A DNA stretch of 52,898 bases from an uncultured Parasutterella sp. (GTDB lineage Bacteria; Pseudomonadota; Gammaproteobacteria; Burkholderiales; Burkholderiaceae_F), in assembly GCA_900766055.1 (NCBI GenBank), contig CAAFTZ010000078.1, positions 1-52,898 of the forward strand, in the 5' to 3' direction. Positions 1-8,425 of this stretch are shown one piece after another. The translations under genes and the position numbers were made by a program. Every line of letters starts with the position of its first letter. The stretch's first letter is position 1. The notes under the pieces are model-generated. The model made no database searches and had not been told where the DNA came from. It saw only the letters and a list, made by a program, of their open reading frames with translations.

Positions 1-740
1 AACGGAAGCTCAAGTGCAATTCCCTTGCTTTCCAATACTGCCTGAAGAGCAAAACGATCGTCTAAATACAAAACTTCTTTGGCTTCAAAAAATTTGAAAA
101 ATCTGTGCCTCCATAGGACGGTTTGCTGAACAGACAGAGGCTTCTTCTTTCTGATTACGCAATGCTCAGACAAATCCTCCGGCATCATCGGTGAACCGAA
201 CTTTGAAATGTATTCAGGCGTAGCAACAGGAAAGTTATAGACATCCGCCGTCGCCATACAAGTGAAATCCGGACTTACCGGATAGTGAGGAAGATAAGCC
301 ACGTCACACAAACCGTTCTCTAATTCTTCAATCGATGCGTGATCGGCTAATGCTATTTGAATTTCCGGATTGACCTTCGAATATTCCTCAACGCAGCGAA
401 CCATGAAATTTGCATCGGTTCCCGTCCCTACTCCAAAACGGATATAGCACTGATTAGTGTTGGAACGAATTCGCTGACAATTTTTGAACAACTGGTTCTT
501 TATTCCGAGGAGACTTTCGAGATTATTAAGAATCTTTAGACAATCGCCCGTAGGCCCAAATGGCCTCGAAGTTCTGTCGAACAAAGGAAAAGCTAATTCA
601 TCTTCCAAAGATTTGAGCAATCTTGAAGCTTTTGATGAATCTAAGTCTAAGACGACTGCCGCTTCTGAAATGGAGCCTTTTCTAACCAATTCTTTGACAA
701 GCTGCCATGCAAGAAGGTTATTGATTACTTCATTTGCCAT
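1..740 (-). CDS. LysR-family transcriptional regulator (partial, C-terminus beyond left edge)
   Basis: Reading the minus strand from the ATG at 738-740 gives an uninterrupted frame of 246 codons that leaves the window without a stop, so the C-terminal part is missing. The N-terminus is a LysR-type winged helix-turn-helix: alternating hydrophobic residues, then SKASRLLKSLEDELAFPLFDR, the usual recognition-helix and wing pattern at about residues 34-54. It continues into the substrate-binding fold, with RFGVGTGTD and LDDRFALQAVLESKGIALELPF-type motifs near the edge. By eye it is clearly a paralogue of the LysR protein at 27251-28246, sharing the spacing of GIALxLPF and YLDxxxALxA. It lies downstream of purF on the same strand but behind a terminator, so it is probably its own unit. 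Effector and target are unknown; its paralogue adjoins an exported flavoprotein. Confidence 0.9.
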   Translation of the reverse strand, partial: MANEVINNLLAWQLVKELVRKGSISEAAVVLDLDSSKASRLLKSLEDELAFPLFDRTSRPFGPTGDCLKILNNLESLLGIKNQLFKNCQRIRSNTNQCYIRFGVGTGTDANFMVRCVEEYSKVNPEIQIALADHASIEELENGLCDVAYLPHYPVSPDFTCMATADVYNFPVATPEYISKFGSPMMPEDLSEHCVIRKKKPLSVQQTVLWRHRFFKFFEAKEVLYLDDRFALQAVLESKGIALELP

Positions 741-827
741 GAAAAAACTCTTTTCTATTACTCAGGCTCACCAGCGGTGCTCCTCTGCCTTGTGCTTTCT
801 AACTTCAAACATTCTTGAGCCGACTAC

Positions 828-866
828 AAAAAAAGGAAAGCAGAACAAGTCGACTTTCCTTTTTTC
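828..866 (-). terminator. Rho-independent terminator after purF
   Basis: An inverted repeat with 12-13 bp arms (828-840 and 854-866) lies 17 bases beyond the purF stop. Read on the minus strand, the stem's 3' arm ends in a run of seven T. It separates purF from the minus-strand lysR gene that starts at 740. Confidence 0.75.
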
Positions 867-883
867 TTCAATTAGGCCAGGAC

Positions 884-2383
884 TTAATCTTCAGAAGCTG
901 CTTTTTTAGCCTCTGCTTTCGCTTCCGTGCGCTTTCTCTCAAGCTCGGCGATGTACTGTGGGGTGATGTCACCGGTGACATAGTCGCCGTCAAAGCAAGA
1001 GCAATCGAAGCGTTTAATCTCCGGATTCAGTCCGCCAACAGCTTCCTTCATTCCTTCAATCGTCTGATACACGAGCGCATCGGCTCCGATTTCAATGCGA
1101 ATCTGTTCGGTTGGACGATTGTCGCCGGCGATCAGTTCCGCCGTAGTCGGCATATCGATGCCGTAGACGTTCGGATAACGAACGGGAGGCGCACCCGAAG
1201 CAATGAAAACTTTCTTCGCACCGCTCTGGCGAGCCATGCGGACAATTTCCTTAATCGTTGTGCCGCGAACAATGGAGTCATCAACTAAGAGAACATTTTT
1301 GTCCTTGAACTCAATGGCCATAGCGTTGAGTTTTTGGCGAACACTCTTCTTACGAACCGCTTGACCGGGCATGATGAACGTACGGCCGACATAACGATTC
1401 TTGATGAAGCCTTCACGATAAGGAAGATTCAGTGTCTTGGCTAACTGGGCTGCAGCCGGACGGGAAGAATCCGGAATCGGCATGACGACATCGATGTTTT
1501 CCAAAGGAATCGCCTTTTTGATTTCTTTAGCAAGGTTTTCGCCGAGTCGCAGACGAGCCTCGTAAACGGAAATTCCGTCAAGCTGAGAGTCGGGACGAGC
1601 AAGATAAACGTATTCGAAAATACAAGGCGAATAAACCGGATGCTCAGCGCACTGTTTTTTATGAAGCTCTCTGTTCTCATCAATCCAAATCGCTTCACCC
1701 GGATGGACATCGCCCAGAATCTGGAATTCGCTGCCTTCGAGTGTGACGGACTCACTGGCGATCATGTATTCGCTCTGACCGTCTTCGCCGAGGGTCGTGC
1801 CGTAGCAAAGCGGACGAATGCCATACGGATCTCTGAAAGCCACAACACCGTGTCCGGCGATCATGCAGACGACGGCATATGAGCCTTTCACACGGTTATG
1901 AACACCGGCGACGGCCTTGAACAATGCCTCTTCATCCAGCGGATGGCCTTGAGTAGCCAGCGCAAGCTCATTGGCAAATACATTAAGAAGAACTTCGGAG
2001 TCGCTGGTCGTATTGATATGACGACGGTCCAGTTCATATAGTTCCTGGGCAAGTTCTTCGGCGTTCGTCAGATTGCCGTTGTGAGCCAGGACGATACCGA
2101 AGGGTGCATTGACGTAAAAAGGCTGCGATTCGTCCGCAGCCGTTGCATTTCCCTGAGTCGGATAACGTACCTGACCGATACCGCAGTTACCGAGCAAATC
2201 CCGCATATTGCGGGTTCTAAAAACGTCGCGCACAAGGCCCATGGCTTTGTGCATATGGAAATGACGTCCTTCAACTGTACAGATACCGGCGGCATCTTGA
2301 CCGCGGTGCTGCAGCAGCAGAAGTGCATCGTACAGCCTCTGGTTAACGGGACCGGAAGCGTACAGCGCCACTATTCCGCACAT
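884..2383 (-). CDS. purF: Amidophosphoribosyltransferase
   Basis: This is the first committed enzyme of purine synthesis: it transfers glutamine amide nitrogen to PRPP to give 5-phosphoribosylamine, in the cytoplasm. The 499 residues begin MCGIVALY, placing the N-terminal-nucleophile Cys2 of the glutaminase domain at the mature N-terminus. LLQHRGQDAAGI follows at about residues 22-33. The C-terminal phosphoribosyltransferase domain carries the PRPP loop VDDSIVRGTT at residues 367-376. Length matches the family. It is the last gene of the cvpA-purF end of the dedD-cvpA-purF cluster, 31 bases after cvpA, and is followed by a terminator. No internal defect seen. Confidence 0.98.
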   Translation of the reverse strand: MCGIVALYASGPVNQRLYDALLLLQHRGQDAAGICTVEGRHFHMHKAMGLVRDVFRTRNMRDLLGNCGIGQVRYPTQGNATAADESQPFYVNAPFGIVLAHNGNLTNAEELAQELYELDRRHINTTSDSEVLLNVFANELALATQGHPLDEEALFKAVAGVHNRVKGSYAVVCMIAGHGVVAFRDPYGIRPLCYGTTLGEDGQSEYMIASESVTLEGSEFQILGDVHPGEAIWIDENRELHKKQCAEHPVYSPCIFEYVYLARPDSQLDGISVYEARLRLGENLAKEIKKAIPLENIDVVMPIPDSSRPAAAQLAKTLNLPYREGFIKNRYVGRTFIMPGQAVRKKSVRQKLNAMAIEFKDKNVLLVDDSIVRGTTIKEIVRMARQSGAKKVFIASGAPPVRYPNVYGIDMPTTAELIAGDNRPTEQIRIEIGADALVYQTIEGMKEAVGGLNPEIKRFDCSCFDGDYVTGDITPQYIAELERKRTEAKAEAKKAASED

Positions 2384-2414
2384 TTGTATTTAACTCCGAG
2401 GATTAAAGGTTAAG

Positions 2415-2927
2415 TTATTTGCGTAATTCAAGCAGGCTGTCGGGAATATAAGGAGCGCACCAAGTGATGCCCTTCTCAAATGCCGGCACCAGCGCAGAAT
2501 CTTTCCACCAAAGTTGCTTGGGAAAGAACTCTGTCGTTCCGCCGAGAAACACCAACAGACCGACGATAAGCAATCCGCGCAGAAAGCCGAATAGACAACC
2601 CAAAAGCCTATCCTCTGCTCCGATCGAAACAGAGGCAAGAATACTGCGCAGTATTTTACCGACTAAACCGGCCAGAAATACGCATCCGATCACAATCAAA
2701 ACAATGGATACAAATGTCCTTGTCATGAGCCCCATGTGGGCCTGGAACGGAAGAACAGCCGCCAAATCGGCAGAACAATAAAGGGAAACAAAAAAAGCTG
2801 CTACCCAGCCTACGAGGGCAAATATTTCGCGAACCATACCGCGGGAGACCCCAAGGAGTGTAGAGAGCAGAATAATGACGACGAAGACCCAGTCGAGTTC
2901 TCCAAGACCCAAGGAAGAAAAATCCAC
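2415..2927 (-). CDS. cvpA: CvpA family membrane protein
   Basis: This 170-residue inner-membrane protein has about four hydrophobic segments, starting with WVFVVIILLSTLLGVSRG and a second at about residues 33-50. The N-terminal pattern (LDWVFVVIILLS..LGVSRGMVREIFALVGW) is the family signature. CvpA was named for colicin V production in E. coli and is linked to envelope homeostasis; its biochemical role is not settled. It sits between the SPOR-domain gene (2 bases upstream) and purF (31 bases downstream), the same order as dedD-cvpA-purF in E. coli, so co-transcription is very likely. Family assignment is strong; function is inferred from family. Confidence 0.95.
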   Translation of the reverse strand: MDFSSLGLGELDWVFVVIILLSTLLGVSRGMVREIFALVGWVAAFFVSLYCSADLAAVLPFQAHMGLMTRTFVSIVLIVIGCVFLAGLVGKILRSILASVSIGAEDRLLGCLFGFLRGLLIVGLLVFLGGTTEFFPKQLWWKDSALVPAFEKGITWCAPYIPDSLLELRK

Positions 2928-2929
2928 AC

Positions 2930-4156
2930 TTACCTCACTGACTGGACTTTACCCGTATTCAAACCGGCTAAGCCAAGCTTAGCGTTTGCAGCTTCTGCTT
3001 CTTTTGCCGATTTAAAAGGACCGGCCTGCACACGGTAAATCTTGCCGCTCTTAGCCTGGATCGGAGAAAGATAGGCAGGAACTCCGGCCTTTTTCATCTT
3101 ATCGACAATGCCTTGAGCGCGGCTTTGGTTTGAAAGCGCAATGATTTGGATAAAGTACTGACCTTTGGCAAGTTTCGGGGCGGAAGATTCTTGTGGTTTT
3201 TTCTCTTCAGCCTGCTTTTTTGCCTCTGCTTGTTTTTTAGCCTCGGCTAACTTCTTCGCCTCTGCTGCTTTCTTTTCATCGGCCGCCTTCTTATCTTCTG
3301 CGGCTTTCTTGGCTTCAGCAACCTTCTTCGCTGCCTCTGAAGCATCGTTCTTTACTTCAGGCGCCTTCGCCGCTGTCTTAACGGAAGCATCAGGTGCGAC
3401 GGCCGCTGCCGAACCCTTACCGGAATTTACGGAAGGCACGGGCGGAACCTTCGGTTCTTCTTTCGAAGCTTCGCCTTCTTCTGACGCGGGAGCCGGCGGA
3501 ACCGTAATCTTTGTTACGTCAACAGAATTTTCTTTCGGAATCCGAAGCGGAATCGTGACGGCAGGAGGCGGCGCTTCCTTATCGAAAAGTATAGGAATAG
3601 CAATCGCGGCAGCCATCAATAGCATCAGGGTGCCGACAAATCTGCGGCGCGCATGAATCCATTTCTGACGGCGAAGCTCCTCTTCTTCAAGCTGCTGCTC
3701 GTCTTTTTTGGGTGCACGTTTAAACCAGCCGCGTTTTTCAGGCTGAGGTGCAGCAGTTTCAGGCCCAACATTAGAAGCTGCCTGAGAAACAGTCTCGGGA
3801 TCGAGTTTGACTTCAGTCGGAGATTCTTTTGCAGCGGAAGCCGACGCAAAAGGATTTTCTTCAATGTGCAGCGGCATTTCCTGAGCTGCAGACGGCGTCG
3901 GCCTTACGGTCGCAAAAGATTCCTTTTGTGCCGAAGAAACCGGTGTCTGAATCGCGGACGGATGAGTTGCAAACTCACCGTCGGAGGGCTGGCGGACACG
4001 AGTCGGAGGAACAGCAGTTTGCGAAGGATGCACCGTACCGAATTGCGGTTCGTCGGAAAACCTTATAGGGTTGGGCTCCGAAGACTGCGAGGCGCTCATC
4101 CCTGGTTCCACATGAGGCTGCGGAACTTCGGGCTCTTTCTTTTTCCAAAAAGGCAT
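2930..4156 (-). CDS. dedD: SPOR-domain cell-division protein (DedD-like)
   Basis: The 408-residue protein has a bitopic layout: a long charged cytoplasmic N-terminus (about residues 1-165), one membrane segment (FVGTLMLLMAAAIAIPILFD, about 173-192), a Pro/Glu-rich stretch, a Lys/Ala/Glu-rich region of repeated AEAKKQ/KKAAE units (about 265-325), and a C-terminal SPOR domain (GQYFIQIIALSNQSRAQGI to the end) that binds denuded septal peptidoglycan. The E. coli DedD is about 220 residues, so the cytoplasmic N-terminus is unusually long here. It lies between folC and cvpA, the position dedD has in E. coli, 2 bases from cvpA. The repeat region is probably an extended or helical periplasmic spacer. 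The gene name rests on synteny and domain layout. Confidence 0.88.
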   Translation of the reverse strand: MPFWKKKEPEVPQPHVEPGMSASQSSEPNPIRFSDEPQFGTVHPSQTAVPPTRVRQPSDGEFATHPSAIQTPVSSAQKESFATVRPTPSAAQEMPLHIEENPFASASAAKESPTEVKLDPETVSQAASNVGPETAAPQPEKRGWFKRAPKKDEQQLEEEELRRQKWIHARRRFVGTLMLLMAAAIAIPILFDKEAPPPAVTIPLRIPKENSVDVTKITVPPAPASEEGEASKEEPKVPPVPSVNSGKGSAAAVAPDASVKTAAKAPEVKNDASEAAKKVAEAKKAAEDKKAADEKKAAEAKKLAEAKKQAEAKKQAEEKKPQESSAPKLAKGQYFIQIIALSNQSRAQGIVDKMKKAGVPAYLSPIQAKSGKIYRVQAGPFKSAKEAEAANAKLGLAGLNTGKVQSVR

Positions 4157-4173
4157 ACTGCTCTTCCTTTCTT

Positions 4174-5460
4174 TTAGTTTCGTCCGACTCTTTCCTTTAA
4201 AAATTCAATAGCTGAGGCCACTGTTAAAAAGGAACCGAAGGTAACTATTCTATCAGTCTCCTGAGCTTCTTCGAGGGCCTGCTGAAGAGCCTCTTCTACG
4301 GTTTTGAAAGTCCGGATTTTTTCCTGCGGGACGCCTGCTTCACCCAGCATGGCGCAAAGATCCTTTGCCGTTCCGCCGCGCGGCCCCTGCAAATCGGAGA
4401 CATACCACTTGTCAAAACTGGAAGTCATAATCTGACAGACCTGAGCTCGGTCTTTATCGGAAAGCATGCCAAAAACCGCGGCCTGACATGTCGCCTTCGG
4501 AAGTTCGCTCAAAGTTTTGGCGAGTTCTTTGGCGGCATGAGGATTATGCCCGACGTCTAAATAGACTTCAGGCGCGTTTCTGACTTTAGAAAAGCGTCCG
4601 GTAATACGTGTGCTCTTCAAAGCGCTCTCAAAGGCTTCACGCTTGAGCGGTAATTTATCCTGCATGCATTGAAGGGCCTCAAACGCGCCGGAAGCATTGC
4701 TCAGCTGATGCTCTCCCGGCATTGTCGGTAAAGGCAAACCTTTGAGTTCGCCTCTTGAACCTAAGAAATTCCAAGTCTTACTGCCGTGTACGTGTTCAAA
4801 CTTGAAGTTCTTTCCAATAACCAGGAGTTCAGCGCCGATCTTATCTGCGTACTGCTCGACCGTTATCGGAGGATTGGCATCTGCGCAAATTGCCGGCTTA
4901 CCCGAACGATAGATGTGCGCTTTTTCCCAACCGATGGATTCACGAGTCGTCCCAAGGTAAGCCGTGTGATCAATACCGATACTTGTAATGACGGAGACAG
5001 AAGGCTCAACTGTGTTAACGGCGTCCAAGCGGCCGCCCAGGCCGATCTCTAAAACAACGGCATCAAGATTCTTTTCTGCGAACAACAGAAGAATTCCAAG
5101 CAGCGTGTATTCGAAATATGACAGCGTCATGTTTTCGCGGGCTGCTTCAACTTTTTCGAATTGACGAATCAGCTCTTCGTCCTTGGCATCTTCTCCGTTG
5201 ATTCGAACTCTTTCGTTGAAGTGAATCAAGTGCGGAGAAGTATGGACTCCCACTGAATAGCCGCCGGCTAACAGTGCCGATTCAATAAAAGCGCAGGTAG
5301 AACCTTTTCCGTTGGTGCCTCCGACGGTAAACACGGGGCATTTAAAGCGGATGTCCAGACGCTTGAGCATGGTTTCCATGCGGTCAAGACCTAAATCAAT
5401 GGTTTGTGCGTGCAGCCCTTCAATGTGATGAAGCCACGCATCCAAAGTTTCGAATTTCAT
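4174..5460 (-). CDS. folC: Bifunctional folylpolyglutamate synthase / dihydrofolate synthase
   Basis: This enzyme adds glutamate to dihydropteroate and to folates in the cytoplasm, using ATP. The 428-residue protein carries the Mur-ligase-type P-loop GGTNGKGST at residues 47-55, the ERVRINGE and GLGGRLDAVN segments, and the C-terminal FGMLSDKD and DVGHNPHAA motifs typical of FolC. Length matches the family. It starts at an ATG 16 bases beyond a compact terminator hairpin that follows accD, so readthrough from accD may be limited or the hairpin may act as an attenuator. The dedD-like gene follows after 17 bases. Confidence 0.97.
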   Translation of the reverse strand: MKFETLDAWLHHIEGLHAQTIDLGLDRMETMLKRLDIRFKCPVFTVGGTNGKGSTCAFIESALLAGGYSVGVHTSPHLIHFNERVRINGEDAKDEELIRQFEKVEAARENMTLSYFEYTLLGILLLFAEKNLDAVVLEIGLGGRLDAVNTVEPSVSVITSIGIDHTAYLGTTRESIGWEKAHIYRSGKPAICADANPPITVEQYADKIGAELLVIGKNFKFEHVHGSKTWNFLGSRGELKGLPLPTMPGEHQLSNASGAFEALQCMQDKLPLKREAFESALKSTRITGRFSKVRNAPEVYLDVGHNPHAAKELAKTLSELPKATCQAAVFGMLSDKDRAQVCQIMTSSFDKWYVSDLQGPRGGTAKDLCAMLGEAGVPQEKIRTFKTVEEALQQALEEAQETDRIVTFGSFLTVASAIEFLKERVGRN

Positions 5461-5472
5461 TGCGGTTACATT

Positions 5473-5494
5473 AAAAAGACCGCCGAAGCGGTCT
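5473..5494 (-). terminator. Hairpin terminator between accD and folC
   Basis: On the minus strand, AGACCGC-TTCG-GCGGTCT (5477-5494) forms a perfect 7 bp stem with a UUCG tetraloop, followed by TTTTT. It lies in the 42 bp between the accD stop and the folC start, so it probably ends or attenuates transcription inside an otherwise conserved cluster. Confidence 0.75.
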
Positions 5495-5502
5495 GGAGAA
5501 TG

Positions 5503-6375
5503 CTACTCAATCGCGTCCAAAGACTCTTTTTGGAAGAGCGCAATGAGCTTTGCGATTTCCATCTTTAAGTTCTTACGATCGACGATCATGTCGATGGCGC
5601 CTTTCTGAAGCAGGAATTCGGATCGCTGGAATCCTTCCGGAAGCTGTTCGCGAACAGTCTGCTCAATCACGCGAGGGCCGGCAAAACCGATCAAAGCCTT
5701 AGGCTCGGCCATGACGACGTCGCCCATGAAAGCAAAGCTTGCAGACACGCCGCCCATCGTCGGATCGGTTAAGACAGAAATGAACGGAAGCTTGTGTTCT
5801 GCCAACTTAGCGATCACGCCGGTTGTCTTTGCCATCTGCATCAGAGAGAAAAGCCCTTCCTGCATACGAGCCCCGCCCGAAGCGGTAAAACAAACAAACG
5901 CAGCCTGATTATCGATAGCAGCCTGAACAGCGCGGGCAAAACGCTCTCCGACCACGGAACCCATAGAACCGGCCATAAAGCCGAATTCAAAGACGGCAAC
6001 GACAGCAGGCATAGCGTGGATGGTGCCGGATTGCACGACTAATGCATCGGTTTCCCCGCTGGAAGACTGAGCCTGCTTGACGCGGTCAGGATATTTTTTA
6101 CTGTCCACAAACCCGAGAGGATCCACAGGACGGATTTCCGCACCGATTTCCTGTCGGTTTTCAGGATCGAGAATCATATCCAGACGCTGACGTGCGCTCA
6201 CGCGCATGTGATGGTTGCATTTCGGACATACGTTAAGGTTGTCACGAAGCTCCTGGGCATAAAGCGTCGTTCCGCAGTTGGTGCACTTTGTCCATACACC
6301 TGCGGGAATGTCTTTTTTGGCAGTTTCGCCGTTACTCCGACTAATTTTCGGGAGCACTTTATCGAGCCAACTCAT
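5503..6375 (-). CDS. accD: Acetyl-CoA carboxylase carboxyltransferase subunit beta
   Basis: AccD is the beta subunit of the carboxyltransferase that makes malonyl-CoA for fatty-acid synthesis, partnering AccA. The 290-residue protein has the characteristic N-terminal zinc ribbon with Cys31, Cys34, Cys50 and Cys53, and the crotonase-like core with FTASGGARMQEG and GGVSASFAFMGDV. Length and motifs match the bacterial family. In many beta-proteobacteria accD follows trpA; here truA precedes it directly with a 97 bp gap and no trp genes. It is followed by the terminator hairpin at 5473-5494. Confidence 0.97.
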   Translation of the reverse strand: MSWLDKVLPKISRSNGETAKKDIPAGVWTKCTNCGTTLYAQELRDNLNVCPKCNHHMRVSARQRLDMILDPENRQEIGAEIRPVDPLGFVDSKKYPDRVKQAQSSSGETDALVVQSGTIHAMPAVVAVFEFGFMAGSMGSVVGERFARAVQAAIDNQAAFVCFTASGGARMQEGLFSLMQMAKTTGVIAKLAEHKLPFISVLTDPTMGGVSASFAFMGDVVMAEPKALIGFAGPRVIEQTVREQLPEGFQRSEFLLQKGAIDMIVDRKNLKMEIAKLIALFQKESLDAIE

Positions 6376-6472
6376 AGTGCAATTAAATTCTTTTTACTGA
6401 ATCCGTTGATTCTAATCGAATCCGAACGCTCTGCTTGAACTCAAACTCGTTGAGATCGTTAACAAAAATTTG

Positions 6473-7252
6473 TCAGCCTGGAAAAGGCGACACACCGTGC
6501 TGGGGCAAATCAAAGATTTCCGGATAACCGACACCGGTCAAATAAAGTCCGGTCGGATAGAAAGTCGGCGCAGCGGCTTGGGGGCTCCTTGCTTCCAAGC
6601 CTTCTCCCATCCAGTCCACGCTTCTTGCCCCCGTGCCGACATAAACCAGACAGCCGACAATATTGCGAACCATGTGATAAAGGAAAGCATTTGCTTTGAC
6701 GCGGATCTTGATGAACCGTCCGAGACGAGTGACGTGCAGATATTCAATATTTTTGACCGGCGTCTTGCTCTGGCACCCTGCCGCACGGAAACTTGAGAAG
6801 TCATGCTCGCCGACTAAAAACTGCCCGGCCTCTTCCATGTTCTTTTCATTGAGCGGGCGGAAGACCCAGCCGGTTCTGCCGGCAAGGATCGGCGAACGCA
6901 CCGGTTCGTTGACAATCCAGTATTCGTATGTACGACTACAGGCTGAGAATCGGGCATGAAATTCATCCGGGACAACCTTTGCCCAGCGAACCGCACATTC
7001 GGTCGGAAGATAGGAGTTCAGGCCTCGAACCCAGGAGATTTCCTTGCGGTCGGCCTCCGCGTCAAGATGAATCACTTGACCGGTTGCATGAACATTGGCA
7101 TCTGTGCGCCCGGCACAGACGGCTTTAACTTTTTCACCCGTAAACTGAACAACGGCCGCTTCGAGATAATCCTGGACTGTTTGTCCGGAAGGCTGGGTTT
7201 GCCAGCCCTCGAAAGAGCGGCCGTCGTACTCGAGTCCTAATGCGACTCTCAT
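6473..7252 (-). CDS. truA: tRNA pseudouridine(38-40) synthase
   Basis: TruA converts uridines 38-40 of the tRNA anticodon arm to pseudouridine. From the ATG at 7250-7252 the protein is 259 residues and opens MRVALGLEYDG, the usual TruA start. A GTG two codons upstream (7256-7258), directly next to the asd stop, is an alternative. The catalytic aspartate lies in CAGRTDANVHATGQV (Asp51). Later family motifs include FLYHMVRNIVG. It follows asd with almost no gap, so translation is probably coupled to asd. The 97 bp to accD contain no gene. Confidence 0.96.
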   Translation of the reverse strand: MRVALGLEYDGRSFEGWQTQPSGQTVQDYLEAAVVQFTGEKVKAVCAGRTDANVHATGQVIHLDAEADRKEISWVRGLNSYLPTECAVRWAKVVPDEFHARFSACSRTYEYWIVNEPVRSPILAGRTGWVFRPLNEKNMEEAGQFLVGEHDFSSFRAAGCQSKTPVKNIEYLHVTRLGRFIKIRVKANAFLYHMVRNIVGCLVYVGTGARSVDWMGEGLEARSPQAAAPTFYPTGLYLTGVGYPEIFDLPQHGVSPFPG

Positions 7253-7258
7253 CGGCAC

Positions 7259-8389
7259 TTAGGCTTTGAAGTCAACAAGAATACGCAGCATGCGGCGCAG
7301 CGGCTCGGCAGCACCCCACAGAAGCTGATCGCCGACTGTGAAGGCTGTGACGTATTCCGGACCGAAGTTCAGTTTATGAATACGGCCGATAGGAACAGAC
7401 AGCGTGCCGGAAACCTTAGCCGGAGTCAGTTCGTGAATAGACTCTTCCTTGCGGTTCGGAATGACCTTAACCCACTGATTGGCTTCGGCGAGAAGTCTTT
7501 CGATTTCTTCGCACGAAACATCCTTCTTCAGTTTGATCGTCAAAGCCTGAGAGTGGCAGCGCATGGAACCGACGCGAACGCACAAACCGTCAACCGGCAT
7601 GCATCCGGGTTCACCGATAGCGGGTTTACCCAAAATCTTATTGGCTTCAGCACCGCCCTTCCATTCTTCGCGGCTTTGTCCGTGTTCAACTTCTTTATCA
7701 ATCCAGGGAATCAGGCTGCCGGCAAGAGGTACACCGAAAGCTTTGTCCGGGAAGTCGGTAGAACGAAGTTCTTCAGTAACTTTACGGTCGATGGCCAGAA
7801 TGGCAGAACGAGGATCCTTCAGGTCTTCGGCGACAACACTGTAAAGAGCGCCCATCTGTTCGAGCAGTTCGCGCATGTTGGGAGCGCCGGCACCGGAAGC
7901 TGCTTGGTAAGTCATGGAAGAAATCCATTCGACCAAATCAGCGCGGATCAGGCCGTCCAAGGCCATCAGCATCAAGCTGACCGTGCAGTTGCCGCCGACG
8001 TAATTCTTAACGCCTTCGCGCAAGCCCTTCTGAATCACGTCCATGTTCACAGGGTCGAGAACGATGATGGCATCTTTTTCCATACGAAGCGTAGAAGCAG
8101 CGTCAATCCAGTAGCCATTCCAGCCTTTGTCGCGAAGCGGTTTGAAGTGAGCTTTTGTCCAGTCACCGCCCTGGCAGGAAATGACTACGTCGCAGGCTGC
8201 CAATGCGTCCAGATCATCGGCATCTTTGAGAATAGGATCAGAATTAGGAACTTCCGGTGCTTTGCCGCCGGCGTTACTGGTAGAGAAGAATGTGGTGTTG
8301 ACAAACTTAAAGTCGTCTTCCTGCTTCATTCTGTCCATCAACACGGAGCCGACCATTCCTCGCCAGCCAACCATACCTAATTTCAACAT
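7259..8389 (-). CDS. asd: Aspartate-semialdehyde dehydrogenase
   Basis: Asd reduces aspartyl phosphate to aspartate semialdehyde with NADPH, feeding lysine/diaminopimelate, threonine and methionine. The start at 8387-8389 was chosen over an in-frame start ten codons upstream because GGAG lies 7 bases before this ATG and the product then opens MLKLGMVGWRGMVGS, the canonical N-terminal nucleotide-binding start. The 376 residues carry the catalytic cysteine in GGNCTVSLM (Cys135) and RVGSMRCHSQALTIKLK near the C-terminal active-site histidine. It sits between leuB and truA as in many beta-proteobacteria, but without the intervening fimV gene common there. Confidence 0.96.
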   Translation of the reverse strand: MLKLGMVGWRGMVGSVLMDRMKQEDDFKFVNTTFFSTSNAGGKAPEVPNSDPILKDADDLDALAACDVVISCQGGDWTKAHFKPLRDKGWNGYWIDAASTLRMEKDAIIVLDPVNMDVIQKGLREGVKNYVGGNCTVSLMLMALDGLIRADLVEWISSMTYQAASGAGAPNMRELLEQMGALYSVVAEDLKDPRSAILAIDRKVTEELRSTDFPDKAFGVPLAGSLIPWIDKEVEHGQSREEWKGGAEANKILGKPAIGEPGCMPVDGLCVRVGSMRCHSQALTIKLKKDVSCEEIERLLAEANQWVKVIPNRKEESIHELTPAKVSGTLSVPIGRIHKLNFGPEYVTAFTVGDQLLWGAAEPLRRMLRILVDFKA

Positions 8390-8425
8390 TTGTGTTTCTC
8401 CTATTGAGTAGTGCTTCACTTTGCT

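Noticed and set aside
484..1288. Plus-strand open frames at 484-909 and 815-1288
   Set aside because: They overlap the left-edge LysR gene and purF on the other strand and cross the purF terminator; no family motif.
3165..3656. Plus-strand frame rich in Phe, Ala and Ser that looks membrane-like
   Set aside because: It is the complement of the Lys/Ala/Glu repeats of the SPOR-domain gene; the hydrophobic look is an artefact of reading the opposite strand.
7376..8380. Open frame of 334 codons on the plus strand
   Set aside because: It lies entirely antisense to asd, whose motifs are all intact; its protein is low complexity with no family pattern, as expected of a codon-bias shadow.
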